Shown here one piece after another: positions 7,863 to 15,696 of a stretch of DNA of 64,000 nucleotides (its first letter is position 1; each line of letters opens with the position of its first letter). The notes under the pieces are model-generated. The model was given only the letters and a program-made list of their open reading frames with translations. It had not been told where the DNA came from and did not search any database. Source of the stretch: Sphingobacterium spiritivorum ATCC 33861 (lineage in GTDB: Bacteria > Bacteroidota > Bacteroidia > Sphingobacteriales > Sphingobacteriaceae); assembly GCF_000143765.1 (NCBI RefSeq), contig NZ_GL379770.1, forward strand, positions 1,390,903 through 1,454,902. The letters run 5' to 3'. Position numbers and translations under genes: made by a program.

Positions 7863-9479
7863 ATGAAAGCAATTAAGAATATAACATATTTACTATTAGC
7901 TACAGCAACACTTTCAGGTTGTAGTAAAGATTTTTTGGATGAAGATACGAGCGGGTTTCAGGCTCCTGACAATACATATACCACCACAAATGGTTTTGAA
8001 ACCGGTCTGACGGGTTTATATGCTTTTGCCAGACTGGAGTTTCAGACCTGGACTAATGATTTCTTTACCCAGGGTGCTACACCTCAGGAATCCCTGCAGG
8101 TAGGTACAGATATTGTCGCTATTAAGACGACAGGTACAGACGCTACCCTGGCTCCGTTTTCCAACTATACCCTCAATCCGGCTTCCAGTTATGTACGTAA
8201 TTACTGGAGATTCAGCTACGGACTGATCGGAAATTCTAATCTGATCCTGTCTGCACTGGACAACCCGGATATCAAATGGACAGATCCGGTCAATGATCCG
8301 AAGAGAGTGCGTGCTACTGCAGATTTCTTCAGAGCTTACGGATACCGTTATCTGGTAAGTCTGTACGGAGACGTGCCATGGGTGGATAAAGTATCAGAAA
8401 CACCGAGAACAGATTTTACAAGAACTCCGAAAGCGGAGGTACTGCAGCACATGATTACGGATCTGCGCTATGCATCTGAAAATCTTCCGGACAATCCGAA
8501 TACAGTCGCAGACGGTAAACTGACGAAATGGGCAGCTCTTCATTACCTTGCTGAAGCATATTTATGGGCAAATAAACCGGACTCTGCTATTATTGCGGCC
8601 AATGCCGTTATCAACTCAGGTTACTTTAAACTGAATGATCAACGATTCGGAGTAGAAAAAGATAATGCCGGAGATTATTTTCATGATATGTTTATCGAAA
8701 AAAATCAAAACCGTAAATCAGGAAATCAGGAAACCATCTGGGCTATGCAGTTAGAATACAATAGCCAGGGAGGTGGAGATCTGTATACAGACTGGAGCAA
8801 ACGTGCCTGGGTACCGTTTTACTCGCAACAGACAGGTTTTGTATTAGCTGATTCATTAGGCGGTCGTGGTCTGGGACATATTCGTCCGTTTGACTGGTGG
8901 CTGAATGGTTATGAAGCGCAGGATGTTCGTAATTCTAAGTATAATATCAAAAGAGACTGGTATCACAACGATCCGAAAAGCCCGTTGTTTGGTACTAAAC
9001 TCAATATTACACAAGAAATCAAAGAATCAGGTAACGTCTTTGCCACAACAACCAAGTTCTTCTATGGAAAGACTGCAGAGAATCCGGCATTTGAAGGTAA
9101 TATGAAAGACCGTGTAAAAGTGCGCCTTGCAGAGACATACCTTTTACTGGCTGAAGCGTATCTGCAGAAGAGTAATCCGGGATTAGCTGCTGATGCCATC
9201 AATGTGGTCAGAGCAAGAGCAAAAGCTACACCGGCCTCCGCTGCACAGGTTAACATAGACTACCTTCTGGATGAAAGAGCAAGAGAACTGTTAGGTGAAG
9301 AAATGAGAAGAATTACACTTTCCAGATTTGGAAGAGAAGTCTTTTTGAGAAGAGTGAAAGAATTAAATACACAGTCAAAAGCAGCAATTAAAGAAGGAAA
9401 TGAGCTATGGCCAATTCCTCAGGAAGTAATTGATGCGAACTCTGATGCTGTCTTTCCTCAGAATCAAGGCTATAATTAA
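7863..9479 (+). CDS. SusD/RagB-family nutrient-binding lipoprotein
   Basis: A 538-residue lipoprotein. Its signal ends in the lipobox LSGC (Cys at residue 20) followed by SKDFLDEDTSGF, a very typical SusD start. The helical TPR-like core includes RATADFFRAYGYRYLVSLYGDVPWV, and the C-terminal part has VRLAETYLLLAEAYL and DYLLDERARELLGEEMRR, all conserved in RagB/SusD. It sits on the cell surface and forms a hinged lid over the SusC channel encoded just upstream. Length and both termini look intact. It ends the operon, with a strong terminator 24 bases downstream. The ligand cannot be told from sequence. Confidence 0.96.
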   Translation: MKAIKNITYLLLATATLSGCSKDFLDEDTSGFQAPDNTYTTTNGFETGLTGLYAFARLEFQTWTNDFFTQGATPQESLQVGTDIVAIKTTGTDATLAPFSNYTLNPASSYVRNYWRFSYGLIGNSNLILSALDNPDIKWTDPVNDPKRVRATADFFRAYGYRYLVSLYGDVPWVDKVSETPRTDFTRTPKAEVLQHMITDLRYASENLPDNPNTVADGKLTKWAALHYLAEAYLWANKPDSAIIAANAVINSGYFKLNDQRFGVEKDNAGDYFHDMFIEKNQNRKSGNQETIWAMQLEYNSQGGGDLYTDWSKRAWVPFYSQQTGFVLADSLGGRGLGHIRPFDWWLNGYEAQDVRNSKYNIKRDWYHNDPKSPLFGTKLNITQEIKESGNVFATTTKFFYGKTAENPAFEGNMKDRVKVRLAETYLLLAEAYLQKSNPGLAADAINVVRARAKATPASAAQVNIDYLLDERARELLGEEMRRITLSRFGREVFLRRVKELNTQSKAAIKEGNELWPIPQEVIDANSDAVFPQNQGYN

Positions 9480-9503
9480 TAGAACAAACCGTACACAATA
9501 CAG

Positions 9504-9539
9504 GAGTCCGTTAGTAAGTACTAACGGGCTCTTTTTTTT
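9504..9539 (+). terminator. Rho-independent terminator after SusD gene
   Basis: A 13-base arm (9504-9516) pairs with 9519-9531 with a single G-T wobble, followed by eight T residues at 9532-9539. It lies 24 bases after the SusD stop codon and closes the SusC/SusD unit. Confidence 0.9.
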
Positions 9540-9627
9540 GTTTACAGGGCCGGCTGTAGGAAACAGGGGGCATAAGAATCAGATATATCCGAAAGTCTGA
9601 TCCGCAGATATTCCATTTATAATTTGA

Positions 9628-9840
9628 TCACTCCGCATCTTCTATGTATTCAAGAATGTCTGCAGGCTGGCAATTGAGTGCTTTGCAGATGGCCTCTAAT
9701 GTGCTGAAACGTATGGCTTTGGCTTTTCCTGTTTTGAGAATGGAAAGGTTAGAAAGCGTTAATTCTACTTTATCTGAAAGCTCGTTGAGCGACATTTTCC
9801 GCTTGGCCATCATAACATCTAAGTTTACAATGATCGGCAT
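9628..9840 (-). CDS. XRE/YozG-type helix-turn-helix regulator
   Basis: A 70-residue protein made almost entirely of one Cro/CI-type HTH domain (MSLNELSDKVELTLSNLSIL, then FSTLEAICKALNCQPADILE). It should bind DNA as a dimer. It starts two bases after the stop of a DUF2975 membrane protein gene. YozG-like HTH genes next to DUF2975 genes are a recurring pair in Bacteroidota and Firmicutes, where the HTH probably controls its own operon. That regulatory link is family knowledge plus inference; the target operator was not identified. Confidence 0.88.
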   Translation of the reverse strand: MPIIVNLDVMMAKRKMSLNELSDKVELTLSNLSILKTGKAKAIRFSTLEAICKALNCQPADILEYIEDAE

Positions 9841-9842
9841 AG

Positions 9843-10379
9843 TTATATCGTAAGATCGTTTTCGGTTTGTAAATCAACTCCTTTTTTAAAAATCGTCCCG
9901 ATAATATAGACTACAGCTCCCATCAGAATAAAGGCTTCGCCATCCGTCCAGAATTGATTTAAGTTGCCGGCAATACTATCATGCTGCACTAATCTTTTGG
10001 TGATTTGTCCGCCAATGTAGATCACTAGTCCTGTGGAAAGCGTATAATAACTAATCAATAGAATCTGGCGGGAAACTAAACTGTTGAATGGTTTTGTTAA
10101 ATCTATCTTATGCATGAGTTCCAGGAGTATATAAAACAGACTTGTCTTTAAGTAACAAATAGTTAAAATAAAGCCGTAGATTCCATAGAAACCGAATTTA
10201 TTCTCTTTATACATCATCGTTAAGTCCAGCTTTTGATAAAGTTTGGGGACAAATTCGGGCTTGAAAATGCTGAAAAGAAAATTTACAAATAAGCCTATCA
10301 TTTCAATGAACAAGCCGATAAAAATTATCCATGTAACAATGTACAAGGCTTTAAATACGAAGTTGTTTGCTTTTGACAT
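9843..10379 (-). CDS. DUF2975 family membrane protein
   Basis: The 178-residue product has four strongly hydrophobic segments: about residues 10-37 (ALYIVTWIIFIGLFIEMIG), 62-85, 105-127 and 147-166. It fits the small four-helix DUF2975 family, which has no known biochemical function. It lies directly upstream of an HTH gene on the same strand with a two-base gap, so the two are co-transcribed. It may be a membrane sensor for the regulator, but that is inference. No signal peptide or catalytic motif is visible. Confidence 0.8.
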   Translation of the reverse strand: MSKANNFVFKALYIVTWIIFIGLFIEMIGLFVNFLFSIFKPEFVPKLYQKLDLTMMYKENKFGFYGIYGFILTICYLKTSLFYILLELMHKIDLTKPFNSLVSRQILLISYYTLSTGLVIYIGGQITKRLVQHDSIAGNLNQFWTDGEAFILMGAVVYIIGTIFKKGVDLQTENDLTI

Positions 10380-10536
10380 AACCTTTAAGTTTATAATAAT
10401 AGGATAAATGTAATAAATAATTATTGATAAACAATAAATTTTGATTTTAATTCAGTAAAATTTTATTTTTTATTGTTTGCCTTTTTAATATAGTAACCGC
10501 CTTCAAAACATTTAAAATATTTCCTAATTTCGTTGT

Positions 10537-11346
10537 ATGATTACATTTCCTAATGCGAAGATCAATATAGGTTTGCACATCGTAGAAAAACGTGCTGATG
10601 GGTATCATAATCTGGAAACCGTATTTTACCCTTTGCCCGTATATGATGTTCTGGAGTTTGTGGAAGCAAAAGAGAAAACAGCATTGCATGCTTCAGGAAT
10701 TCATATCCCGGAAGGAGGTACAAATCTTTGTCTGAAAGCACTGGATCTTCTGAAGGAGAATTTTCAACTTCCGGAGCTTGATATTTATTTACATAAGCAT
10801 ATTCCGATCGGAGCCGGATTGGGTGGTGGATCTGCAGATGCTGCTTTTTTCCTCAAATCTGTAAATGATAGCTTTCAACTAAAGTTAACAACGGAACAGT
10901 TGTGTGCGTATGCAGCCAGGTTAGGGGCAGACTGTCCGTTTTTTATCGAAAACAAGCCCGTCTACGCTTATGATACCGGGACTTCCTTTGAACCGGTAGA
11001 ACTGGATCTGAGTTCGTATTATATCGTCATGATAAAGCCTGATATCCATATTTCCACTGCTGAGGCTTATGCTAATGTTTCTCCGCAGGTATCCGATATC
11101 AATCTCAAAGAAGCGGTACGACTTCCGGTGCAGGAATGGAAATTTTTGATCGGAAACGATTTTGAAGACGGTCTGTTTGAAAGATACCCGTTAATAAAAT
11201 CCCTGAAAGAAGCGTGTTATGAGTCGGGAGCAATCTATGCCTCTATGTCCGGTTCAGGGTCAGCGGTATATGCAATTTTCAAAGAGAAGGTTAATGTAGA
11301 TCATCTGCAGCAATTCGGAAAGGTGTATTACCCGACCATATTGTAA
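10537..11346 (+). CDS. ispE: 4-diphosphocytidyl-2-C-methyl-D-erythritol kinase
   Basis: This 269-residue GHMP kinase phosphorylates CDP-methylerythritol at the 2-hydroxyl in the MEP route to isopentenyl diphosphate. The N-terminal AKINIGLHIVEKRADGYHNL and the ATP-binding loop PIGAGLGGGSADAAF (about residues 90-104) are diagnostic. The C-terminal SMSGSGSAVYAIF is the third GHMP motif. Length is normal for Bacteroidota IspE. It stands alone between divergent and convergent neighbours and ends about 75 bases before a large hairpin. Confidence 0.96.
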   Translation: MITFPNAKINIGLHIVEKRADGYHNLETVFYPLPVYDVLEFVEAKEKTALHASGIHIPEGGTNLCLKALDLLKENFQLPELDIYLHKHIPIGAGLGGGSADAAFFLKSVNDSFQLKLTTEQLCAYAARLGADCPFFIENKPVYAYDTGTSFEPVELDLSSYYIVMIKPDIHISTAEAYANVSPQVSDINLKEAVRLPVQEWKFLIGNDFEDGLFERYPLIKSLKEACYESGAIYASMSGSGSAVYAIFKEKVNVDHLQQFGKVYYPTIL

Positions 11347-11421
11347 TATCAACGCTTGAAATTAAAATTTCTGCTGCAAAGATATTTATATAAACTTCAT
11401 CAGGATAAGGGTTTTATCGTC

Positions 11422-11461
11422 CAGGAGCTGCAGACGTAAATAATAAAGTCTGCAGCTCCTG
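11422..11461. terminator. Bidirectional hairpin between ispE and the 11.5 kb array
   Basis: A perfect 14-base inverted repeat (11422-11435 with 11448-11461) encloses a 12-base AT-rich loop and is followed by a T-rich stretch at 11471-11478. It sits between two convergent transcripts and probably terminates both. Confidence 0.75.
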
Positions 11462-11508
11462 TAAGAATTGATTTTTTTATTGTCTTATTTTTCTGAATTT
11501 CAGAGTGT

Positions 11509-11678
11509 TATTACTTATATTGTTCAGCAAGCATTACTTTTTCCTGTTTAATATTGTTTTTAAAATCTAAGGTTGTCATACCCAGTTTTTGTCGATGATA
11601 GTAGAAGTAAAAGTCAAAAGAACCTCCTACAATTCCCTTGCCAGGTATATAGATAAACCGATCAATTCCCTGTTCCCA
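11509..11678 (-). repeat. Direct repeat, 3' end of paralogue 1
   Basis: About 170 bases match 14720-14889 in the same orientation with only two differences seen by eye (11641 and 11673). The match begins two bases outside the stop codon and ends inside the gene, where identity drops sharply. Confidence 0.85.
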
Positions 11679-12434
11679 ATTTATATTATCACTGATTTCA
11701 TTCCAGGGTTGAAAAGTCCAAAACTGGTATGCATCTCTTCCTTTAATATGTGATTTCTTTGATAGATAAAAACGTTCAATATTATTATTAATTAAATGTT
11801 TAGGATTTGAACGTGGGCCAATTGGCAGGTCAGTATAATTATAAAAGTTTTTGTATACATTTTGCATATCTTTTACTGTAATTAATGCCTGATTAATGTC
11901 AATCACACTTTTGGGGATATTAAACTCATTAGGAAAATCTGTAATATAAAATATCTGTAGAGTTCCAATTGCAGATTTAAAATACTTATCTCCTTTTTTT
12001 AGAATAATACCATAGTTTTCAGGTGTTTTTAGTCGATTTTCATAATAAAGAAATCTCCCTCCAATTGTTAAAAGTTTGTCAAAACTTAGTAAATTAAAGT
12101 GGTCTGGGAATTTGTCAAATGAAACCCATTGTTCACTTGAATTTAATGTAGGAAAGACGGTAAATAAGAATACGTAGTTAGTTCTGTTTCTTATAAGCTC
12201 AGGATTTTCTTTGGAGTCTTCTATATACTTCGGTATTACATTAAATAGATAGACAGAATCATTAGTTCCATAGAGATCATGAGTAGATAAAGAAAAACGG
12301 CTTACGGAGTACTCTTCTGCTACTGAATCAAGGTCTATTAAAAAGTTGGTCTGTTGAGCCAGTGCCGTAACGGAGAATAAACTTATAAAGATACTAATCA
12401 GGACATTTTTGACTACTACTGTTTTGTGTTGCAT
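11511..12434 (-). CDS. Secreted 307-residue protein, paralogue 1
   Basis: I do not recognise a family. A clear signal peptide (residues 1-27, ending ALAQQ) points to the periplasm or surface. The protein is exactly as long as its paralogue at 14722-15645. The two are nearly identical over the first 50 and last 55 residues but clearly divergent in the middle. The conserved C-terminus includes EQGIDRFIYIP, GIVGGSFDFYFYYHRQKLGM and ends LAEQYK. An AAGGAG sequence 7 bases before the ATG is an unusually good Shine-Dalgarno for this genome. It is the last gene of an array on the minus strand that begins with an HExxH lipoprotein. Confidence 0.75.
   Translation of the reverse strand: MQHKTVVVKNVLISIFISLFSVTALAQQTNFLIDLDSVAEEYSVSRFSLSTHDLYGTNDSVYLFNVIPKYIEDSKENPELIRNRTNYVFLFTVFPTLNSSEQWVSFDKFPDHFNLLSFDKLLTIGGRFLYYENRLKTPENYGIILKKGDKYFKSAIGTLQIFYITDFPNEFNIPKSVIDINQALITVKDMQNVYKNFYNYTDLPIGPRSNPKHLINNNIERFYLSKKSHIKGRDAYQFWTFQPWNEISDNINWEQGIDRFIYIPGKGIVGGSFDFYFYYHRQKLGMTTLDFKNNIKQEKVMLAEQYK
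12281..12434 (-). repeat. Direct repeat, 5' end of paralogue 1
   Basis: About 154 bases match 15492-15645 with about four differences. The offset (3211 bases) is the same as for the 3' repeat, so the divergent middle parts of the two genes have the same net length. Confidence 0.8.
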
Positions 12435-12520
12435 TTTTTTACTCCTTAAAAATACTTTTATGTAAGAATACTCAGATTTTATAGGAAGAAAAATTAGAGT
12501 ATTCTTACCATATTTACTGA

Positions 12521-13039
12521 TTAATCGTAGTGAACTCGTCCCACATAATTTTTAATATAAACTTCCGGATATATATTAATATTTCCCTCTAATTCTTCTC
12601 CGGAAAAATGTAAAAGATTTAACCGGTCGTTTGGAAGAATAACAGATTTGCAGCCGTTAATATATTGTATGTCAATATGTATAGGGATGAGTACAGATTC
12701 GTTATTGGTATCAATTTTAACGATGTCCTTATATACACTTTTAAAATCTAATTTGTCTTTTATTCTAAATATTTCATTTACAAATTGTGGAAATGCACTA
12801 TCTGAAAATTTAATATGATCTATATCTCCATTATTTTTAAACTGGACAAACATCATTGTAAAAATAGGGATGCAACGTTTAGCTAACTGGTTGGGATATT
12901 TGAAATTTGTGTTAAGACTGTTATAAAAACTGTCGAATCCCTCATGTTTCGTAATATTTTGAGCAGATGTATTAGTATATATAAATATCATTACTGTTGT
13001 AATGATACTTTTTATGTTAAAAATTAAAATGTGTTTCAT
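12521..13039 (-). CDS. Secreted TonB_C-like mini-protein A
   Basis: A 172-residue secreted protein with an N-terminal signal (to about residue 27). After it comes NFKYPNQLAKRCIP, a strand MFVQFKNNGDIDHIKFSDS and a helix FVNEIFRIKDKLDF. This layout (YP, then a strand, a glycine turn, a second strand and a C-terminal helix) resembles the TonB C-terminal domain. Two cysteines, C56 and the one in NGCKS, are conserved in all four paralogues and could form a disulfide. It is most similar to protein C (13575-14072), less so to B and D. It is the fourth of four tandem paralogues in transcription order. The TonB_C relation is my pattern match. Confidence 0.72.
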   Translation of the reverse strand: MKHILIFNIKSIITTVMIFIYTNTSAQNITKHEGFDSFYNSLNTNFKYPNQLAKRCIPIFTMMFVQFKNNGDIDHIKFSDSAFPQFVNEIFRIKDKLDFKSVYKDIVKIDTNNESVLIPIHIDIQYINGCKSVILPNDRLNLLHFSGEELEGNINIYPEVYIKNYVGRVHYD

Positions 13040-13057
13040 GCAAGTAATTTAAACTGT

Positions 13058-13555
13058 TTAGAAAGAATTTGCAGGATCAATCAGATATAAGGTTTTGTAT
13101 AGATAATAATTGCCTGAAATTGGCTGTCCTTGAAAAAGATAAAGCTTTTTTAGTGATTCTTCATTCACAATTGATAAACACCCGTTATCACCTTTCTGGT
13201 CTGCATCAATCTGTATAGGTATCAAAATATTTCTGTTTTCCTTATTGTTATTACTTACGGCTTTATATATACTTTTAAAATCTAGCTTATCTTTTATTCT
13301 GAGCATTTCGTTCACAAATGGAGGGAGAGCACTATCCGAAAATTTTATGGCTGTTACATTGCCATCAGTTGAAAAATGAATAAACATAAGTGTCAATGTG
13401 GGGATACATTTGTTATCCAGTTCTGACGGATATTTGAAATTTAGAACAAAGCTCCGTTTAAATTCTGCAAAATTTGAATCTTTATTCTGTTGTTGGGCAT
13501 AGCTTCCTTCTAAAAATAGGAGAATAGCAAATAATGATAGAATAATTCCTTTCAT
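13058..13555 (-). CDS. Secreted TonB_C-like mini-protein B
   Basis: A 165-residue protein with a signal peptide ending YAQQ. The core reads NFKYPSELDNKCIP, then LMFIHFSTDGNVTAIKFSDS and the helix FVNEMLRIKDKLDF, again like a TonB C-terminal fold. The conserved cysteines are C50 and the one in NGCLS. I place the start at 13555 (MKGIILSLF) because it gives the same 165 residues as C and D; an in-frame ATG at 13597 would add 14 residues and overlap gene C. It groups with D: both have FAEF..SF before the core and P-I-S-G-N-Y-Y-L-Y near the end. Function unknown. Confidence 0.72.
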   Translation of the reverse strand: MKGIILSLFAILLFLEGSYAQQQNKDSNFAEFKRSFVLNFKYPSELDNKCIPTLTLMFIHFSTDGNVTAIKFSDSALPPFVNEMLRIKDKLDFKSIYKAVSNNNKENRNILIPIQIDADQKGDNGCLSIVNEESLKKLYLFQGQPISGNYYLYKTLYLIDPANSF

Positions 13556-13574
13556 AAACTCAACGGTTACTATA

Positions 13575-14072
13575 TTAATAGTTGGGTATCCCAACAAAAT
13601 TTTTGAAATAAATTCCCGGATACATAAAATAATTACCCGTTAATCTTTCTCCTGAAAACTTAAATAAATCTACTATGTCCTGCGGTATGATAGTAGATTT
13701 GCATCCTCCTATCTGTTCAATATCAATATGTATAGGAATTAATACAACATCATTATTTCTGTTTCTATCAACCAGATCATTATAAATGCTTTTAAAGTTC
13801 AAATTATTTTTTATTCTAATAACTTCACTTACAAATTGTGGAAATGCACTATCTGAAAATTGTATTGAATCTATATTTCCTTTTTTTCCAAACTTGATCA
13901 TCATTATGGTATATACTGGAATACACCTCTTGGACAACTGTTGAGGATATTTAAAATAGGTGTTAAAGCTCTTGTAAAATGCTTCGTAACCTTTGTAATC
14001 ATTATTTTTTTGAGCTGAAACAAAAGTGTTTAAAAAAGTAAGTGTAAAGAATAGTAAGATTATATTTTTCAT
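13575..14072 (-). CDS. Secreted TonB_C-like mini-protein C
   Basis: A 165-residue secreted protein with a signal peptide ending VSAQ. The core YFKYPQQLSKRCIP, MMIKFGKKGNIDSIQFSDS and FVSEVIRIKNNLNF matches the shared domain. Conserved cysteines are C50 and the one in GGCKST. It groups with A through FYKSFNTYFKYP and the ending YPGIYFKNFVG. It is 19 bases upstream of gene B and 38 bases downstream of D, so the array is one transcription unit. The alternating order (D, C, B, A) suggests that a two-gene unit was duplicated. Function unknown. Confidence 0.72.
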   Translation of the reverse strand: MKNIILLFFTLTFLNTFVSAQKNNDYKGYEAFYKSFNTYFKYPQQLSKRCIPVYTIMMIKFGKKGNIDSIQFSDSAFPQFVSEVIRIKNNLNFKSIYNDLVDRNRNNDVVLIPIHIDIEQIGGCKSTIIPQDIVDLFKFSGERLTGNYFMYPGIYFKNFVGIPNY

Positions 14073-14110
14073 AAAGAATAGAGTTGTTGAAATAAATACT
14101 TTTGTTTTCC

Positions 14111-14608
14111 TTAGTTTAATACAACTGCATTGATAATATAAAGACTAGAGTATAAGTAATAATTTCCTGATATAGGCTTTCCTGAGAAATTATAGAGATT
14201 TTTAAGATCCGAAGCTATGATATTAGATTCACATCCTAAAGGACCGGTTTTTTCAGATTCTATAAATATGGGAATAACAACTACTTTATTCTCTTGATTT
14301 ATATTAATAATATCATTAAATACACTTTTAAAGTCTATTTTATCTTTTACTTTAAAAAACTCATTCTTAAATTGGTCAAGTACACTATCTGAAAACTCAA
14401 TTAAGTCAACACTTCCATCACTACGAAATGTAACCATCATCAAAGTTACAGTTGAAATACATCTATCTTCTAATTGAAAAGGATATTTAAAATTTTTAGA
14501 AAAACTGCGATTAAACTCAGCAAAACCAGGATTAGGGTCCTTTTGTTGAGAAACTGCATAATCTATTAGAAGGGTCATTGCAAGTAAGAATATGATTGCT
14601 TTTTTCAT
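14111..14608 (-). CDS. Secreted TonB_C-like mini-protein D
   Basis: A 165-residue secreted protein with a signal peptide ending AVSQQ. The core is NFKYPFQLEDRCIS, MMVTFRSDGSVDLIEFSDS and FKNEFFKVKDKIDF. Conserved cysteines are C50 and the one in LGCES. It groups with B through GFAEFNRSF and PISGNYYLYSSLYI. It is the first of the four mini-proteins in transcription order, about 110 bases after the stop of the 307-residue paralogue 2. Like the others it has no catalytic motif. It could be a binding or competitor protein with a TonB_C-like fold, but that is inference. Confidence 0.72.
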   Translation of the reverse strand: MKKAIIFLLAMTLLIDYAVSQQKDPNPGFAEFNRSFSKNFKYPFQLEDRCISTVTLMMVTFRSDGSVDLIEFSDSVLDQFKNEFFKVKDKIDFKSVFNDIININQENKVVVIPIFIESEKTGPLGCESNIIASDLKNLYNFSGKPISGNYYLYSSLYIINAVVLN

Positions 14609-14719
14609 TTTTTTTCTTTATAATATTGCTATTTCTTACAATTAGTGCTAAGCCAAAAAATAGGTCTATTTCTTGACAGGATCGGCCTATTAATGATGTT
14701 AAGATATATGATGAAACGC

Positions 14720-14889
14720 TATTACTTATATTGTTCAGCAAGCATTACTTTTTCCTGTTTAATATTGTTTTTAAAATCTAAGGTTGTCATACCCAGTTTT
14801 TGTCGATGATAGTAGAAGTAAAAGTCAAAAGAACCTCCTACAATTCCCTTGTCAGGTATATAGATAAACCGATCAATTCCCTGCTCCCA
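14720..14889 (-). repeat. Direct repeat, 3' end of paralogue 2
   Basis: Near-identical partner of 11509-11678, same orientation, 3211 bases away. The two copies bracket the four mini-protein genes and are long enough for homologous recombination to delete or amplify the array. Confidence 0.85.
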
Positions 14890-15645
14890 ACTTTCTCCGT
14901 GACTTACTCCATATCTGGGCTTGAAGGTCCAAAACTGATACGCATCCATATTCTTAATCCTAAATTTCCTTGACAGATAAAAACGCTCTAATCCCATATT
15001 ATCAAAGTCTTCTGGGTAAACATTTGGAATTATCGGTAAATCTCTCCCTTTATAATTTGTTTCATATATTTTCTCCATATCTTTTATCGATATTGGTTGT
15101 TGATTAATATTAATTACGTTTGCAGGAACATTAAAAGCACTTGGATAATTATTCAGATAAAATGTCTGCATATAAGATATGTTTGATTTGTAATATTTCT
15201 GGCCTTTCTTTATAAGTATTCCATACCGATCAGGCATTTTTGGCTCATTTTTTAATTCAATATTTGATGGTCCATCTGCTAAAAGCTGATTAAAACTTAG
15301 AATATTAATATTATGAGGGAATTTTTCATATGTTGTCCATTGTTCATCCGAATTTAATGTTGGGAAGACAGCAAACAAGAAGAGATATTTTATTCTATCC
15401 TTTGCAAATTCAGGATTCTCTCTGGGATTTTCTATATATTTTGGCATTATATTAAAAAGATAGACAGAATCATTAGTGCCATAAATGTCACGAGTAGATA
15501 AAGAAAAACGGCTTACGGAGTACTCTTCTGCTATTGAATCAAGGTCTATTAAAAAGTTGGTCTGTTGAGCCAGTGCTGTAACGGAGAATAAACTTATAAA
15601 GATACTAATCAGGACATTTTTGACCACTTCTGTTTTGTGTTGCAT
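14722..15645 (-). CDS. Secreted 307-residue protein, paralogue 2
   Basis: No family recognised. It has the same signal peptide, length (307 residues) and C-terminal sequence as paralogue 1 at 11511-12434, while the middle (about residues 50-250) differs at many positions. In that middle, motif-like pieces survive (LLSFD/ILSFN, FLFAVFPTLNS, ERFYLS, DAYQFWTF). I place the start at 15645 because paralogue 1 starts at the same residue; an ATG at 15654 would add MRK. It is the second gene of the array, 51 bases after the HExxH lipoprotein gene. An exported, surface or periplasmic role is likely; nothing more can be said. Confidence 0.75.
   Translation of the reverse strand: MQHKTEVVKNVLISIFISLFSVTALAQQTNFLIDLDSIAEEYSVSRFSLSTRDIYGTNDSVYLFNIMPKYIENPRENPEFAKDRIKYLFLFAVFPTLNSDEQWTTYEKFPHNINILSFNQLLADGPSNIELKNEPKMPDRYGILIKKGQKYYKSNISYMQTFYLNNYPSAFNVPANVININQQPISIKDMEKIYETNYKGRDLPIIPNVYPEDFDNMGLERFYLSRKFRIKNMDAYQFWTFKPRYGVSHGESWEQGIDRFIYIPDKGIVGGSFDFYFYYHRQKLGMTTLDFKNNIKQEKVMLAEQYK
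15492..15645 (-). repeat. Direct repeat, 5' end of paralogue 2
   Basis: Partner of 12281-12434 with about four differences. It encodes the signal peptide and the first residues of the mature protein. Confidence 0.8.
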
Positions 15646-15696
15646 TTTTCTCATTTTGATTAATTTGTAATTCTGTATTATTTATTTCCACTATTC

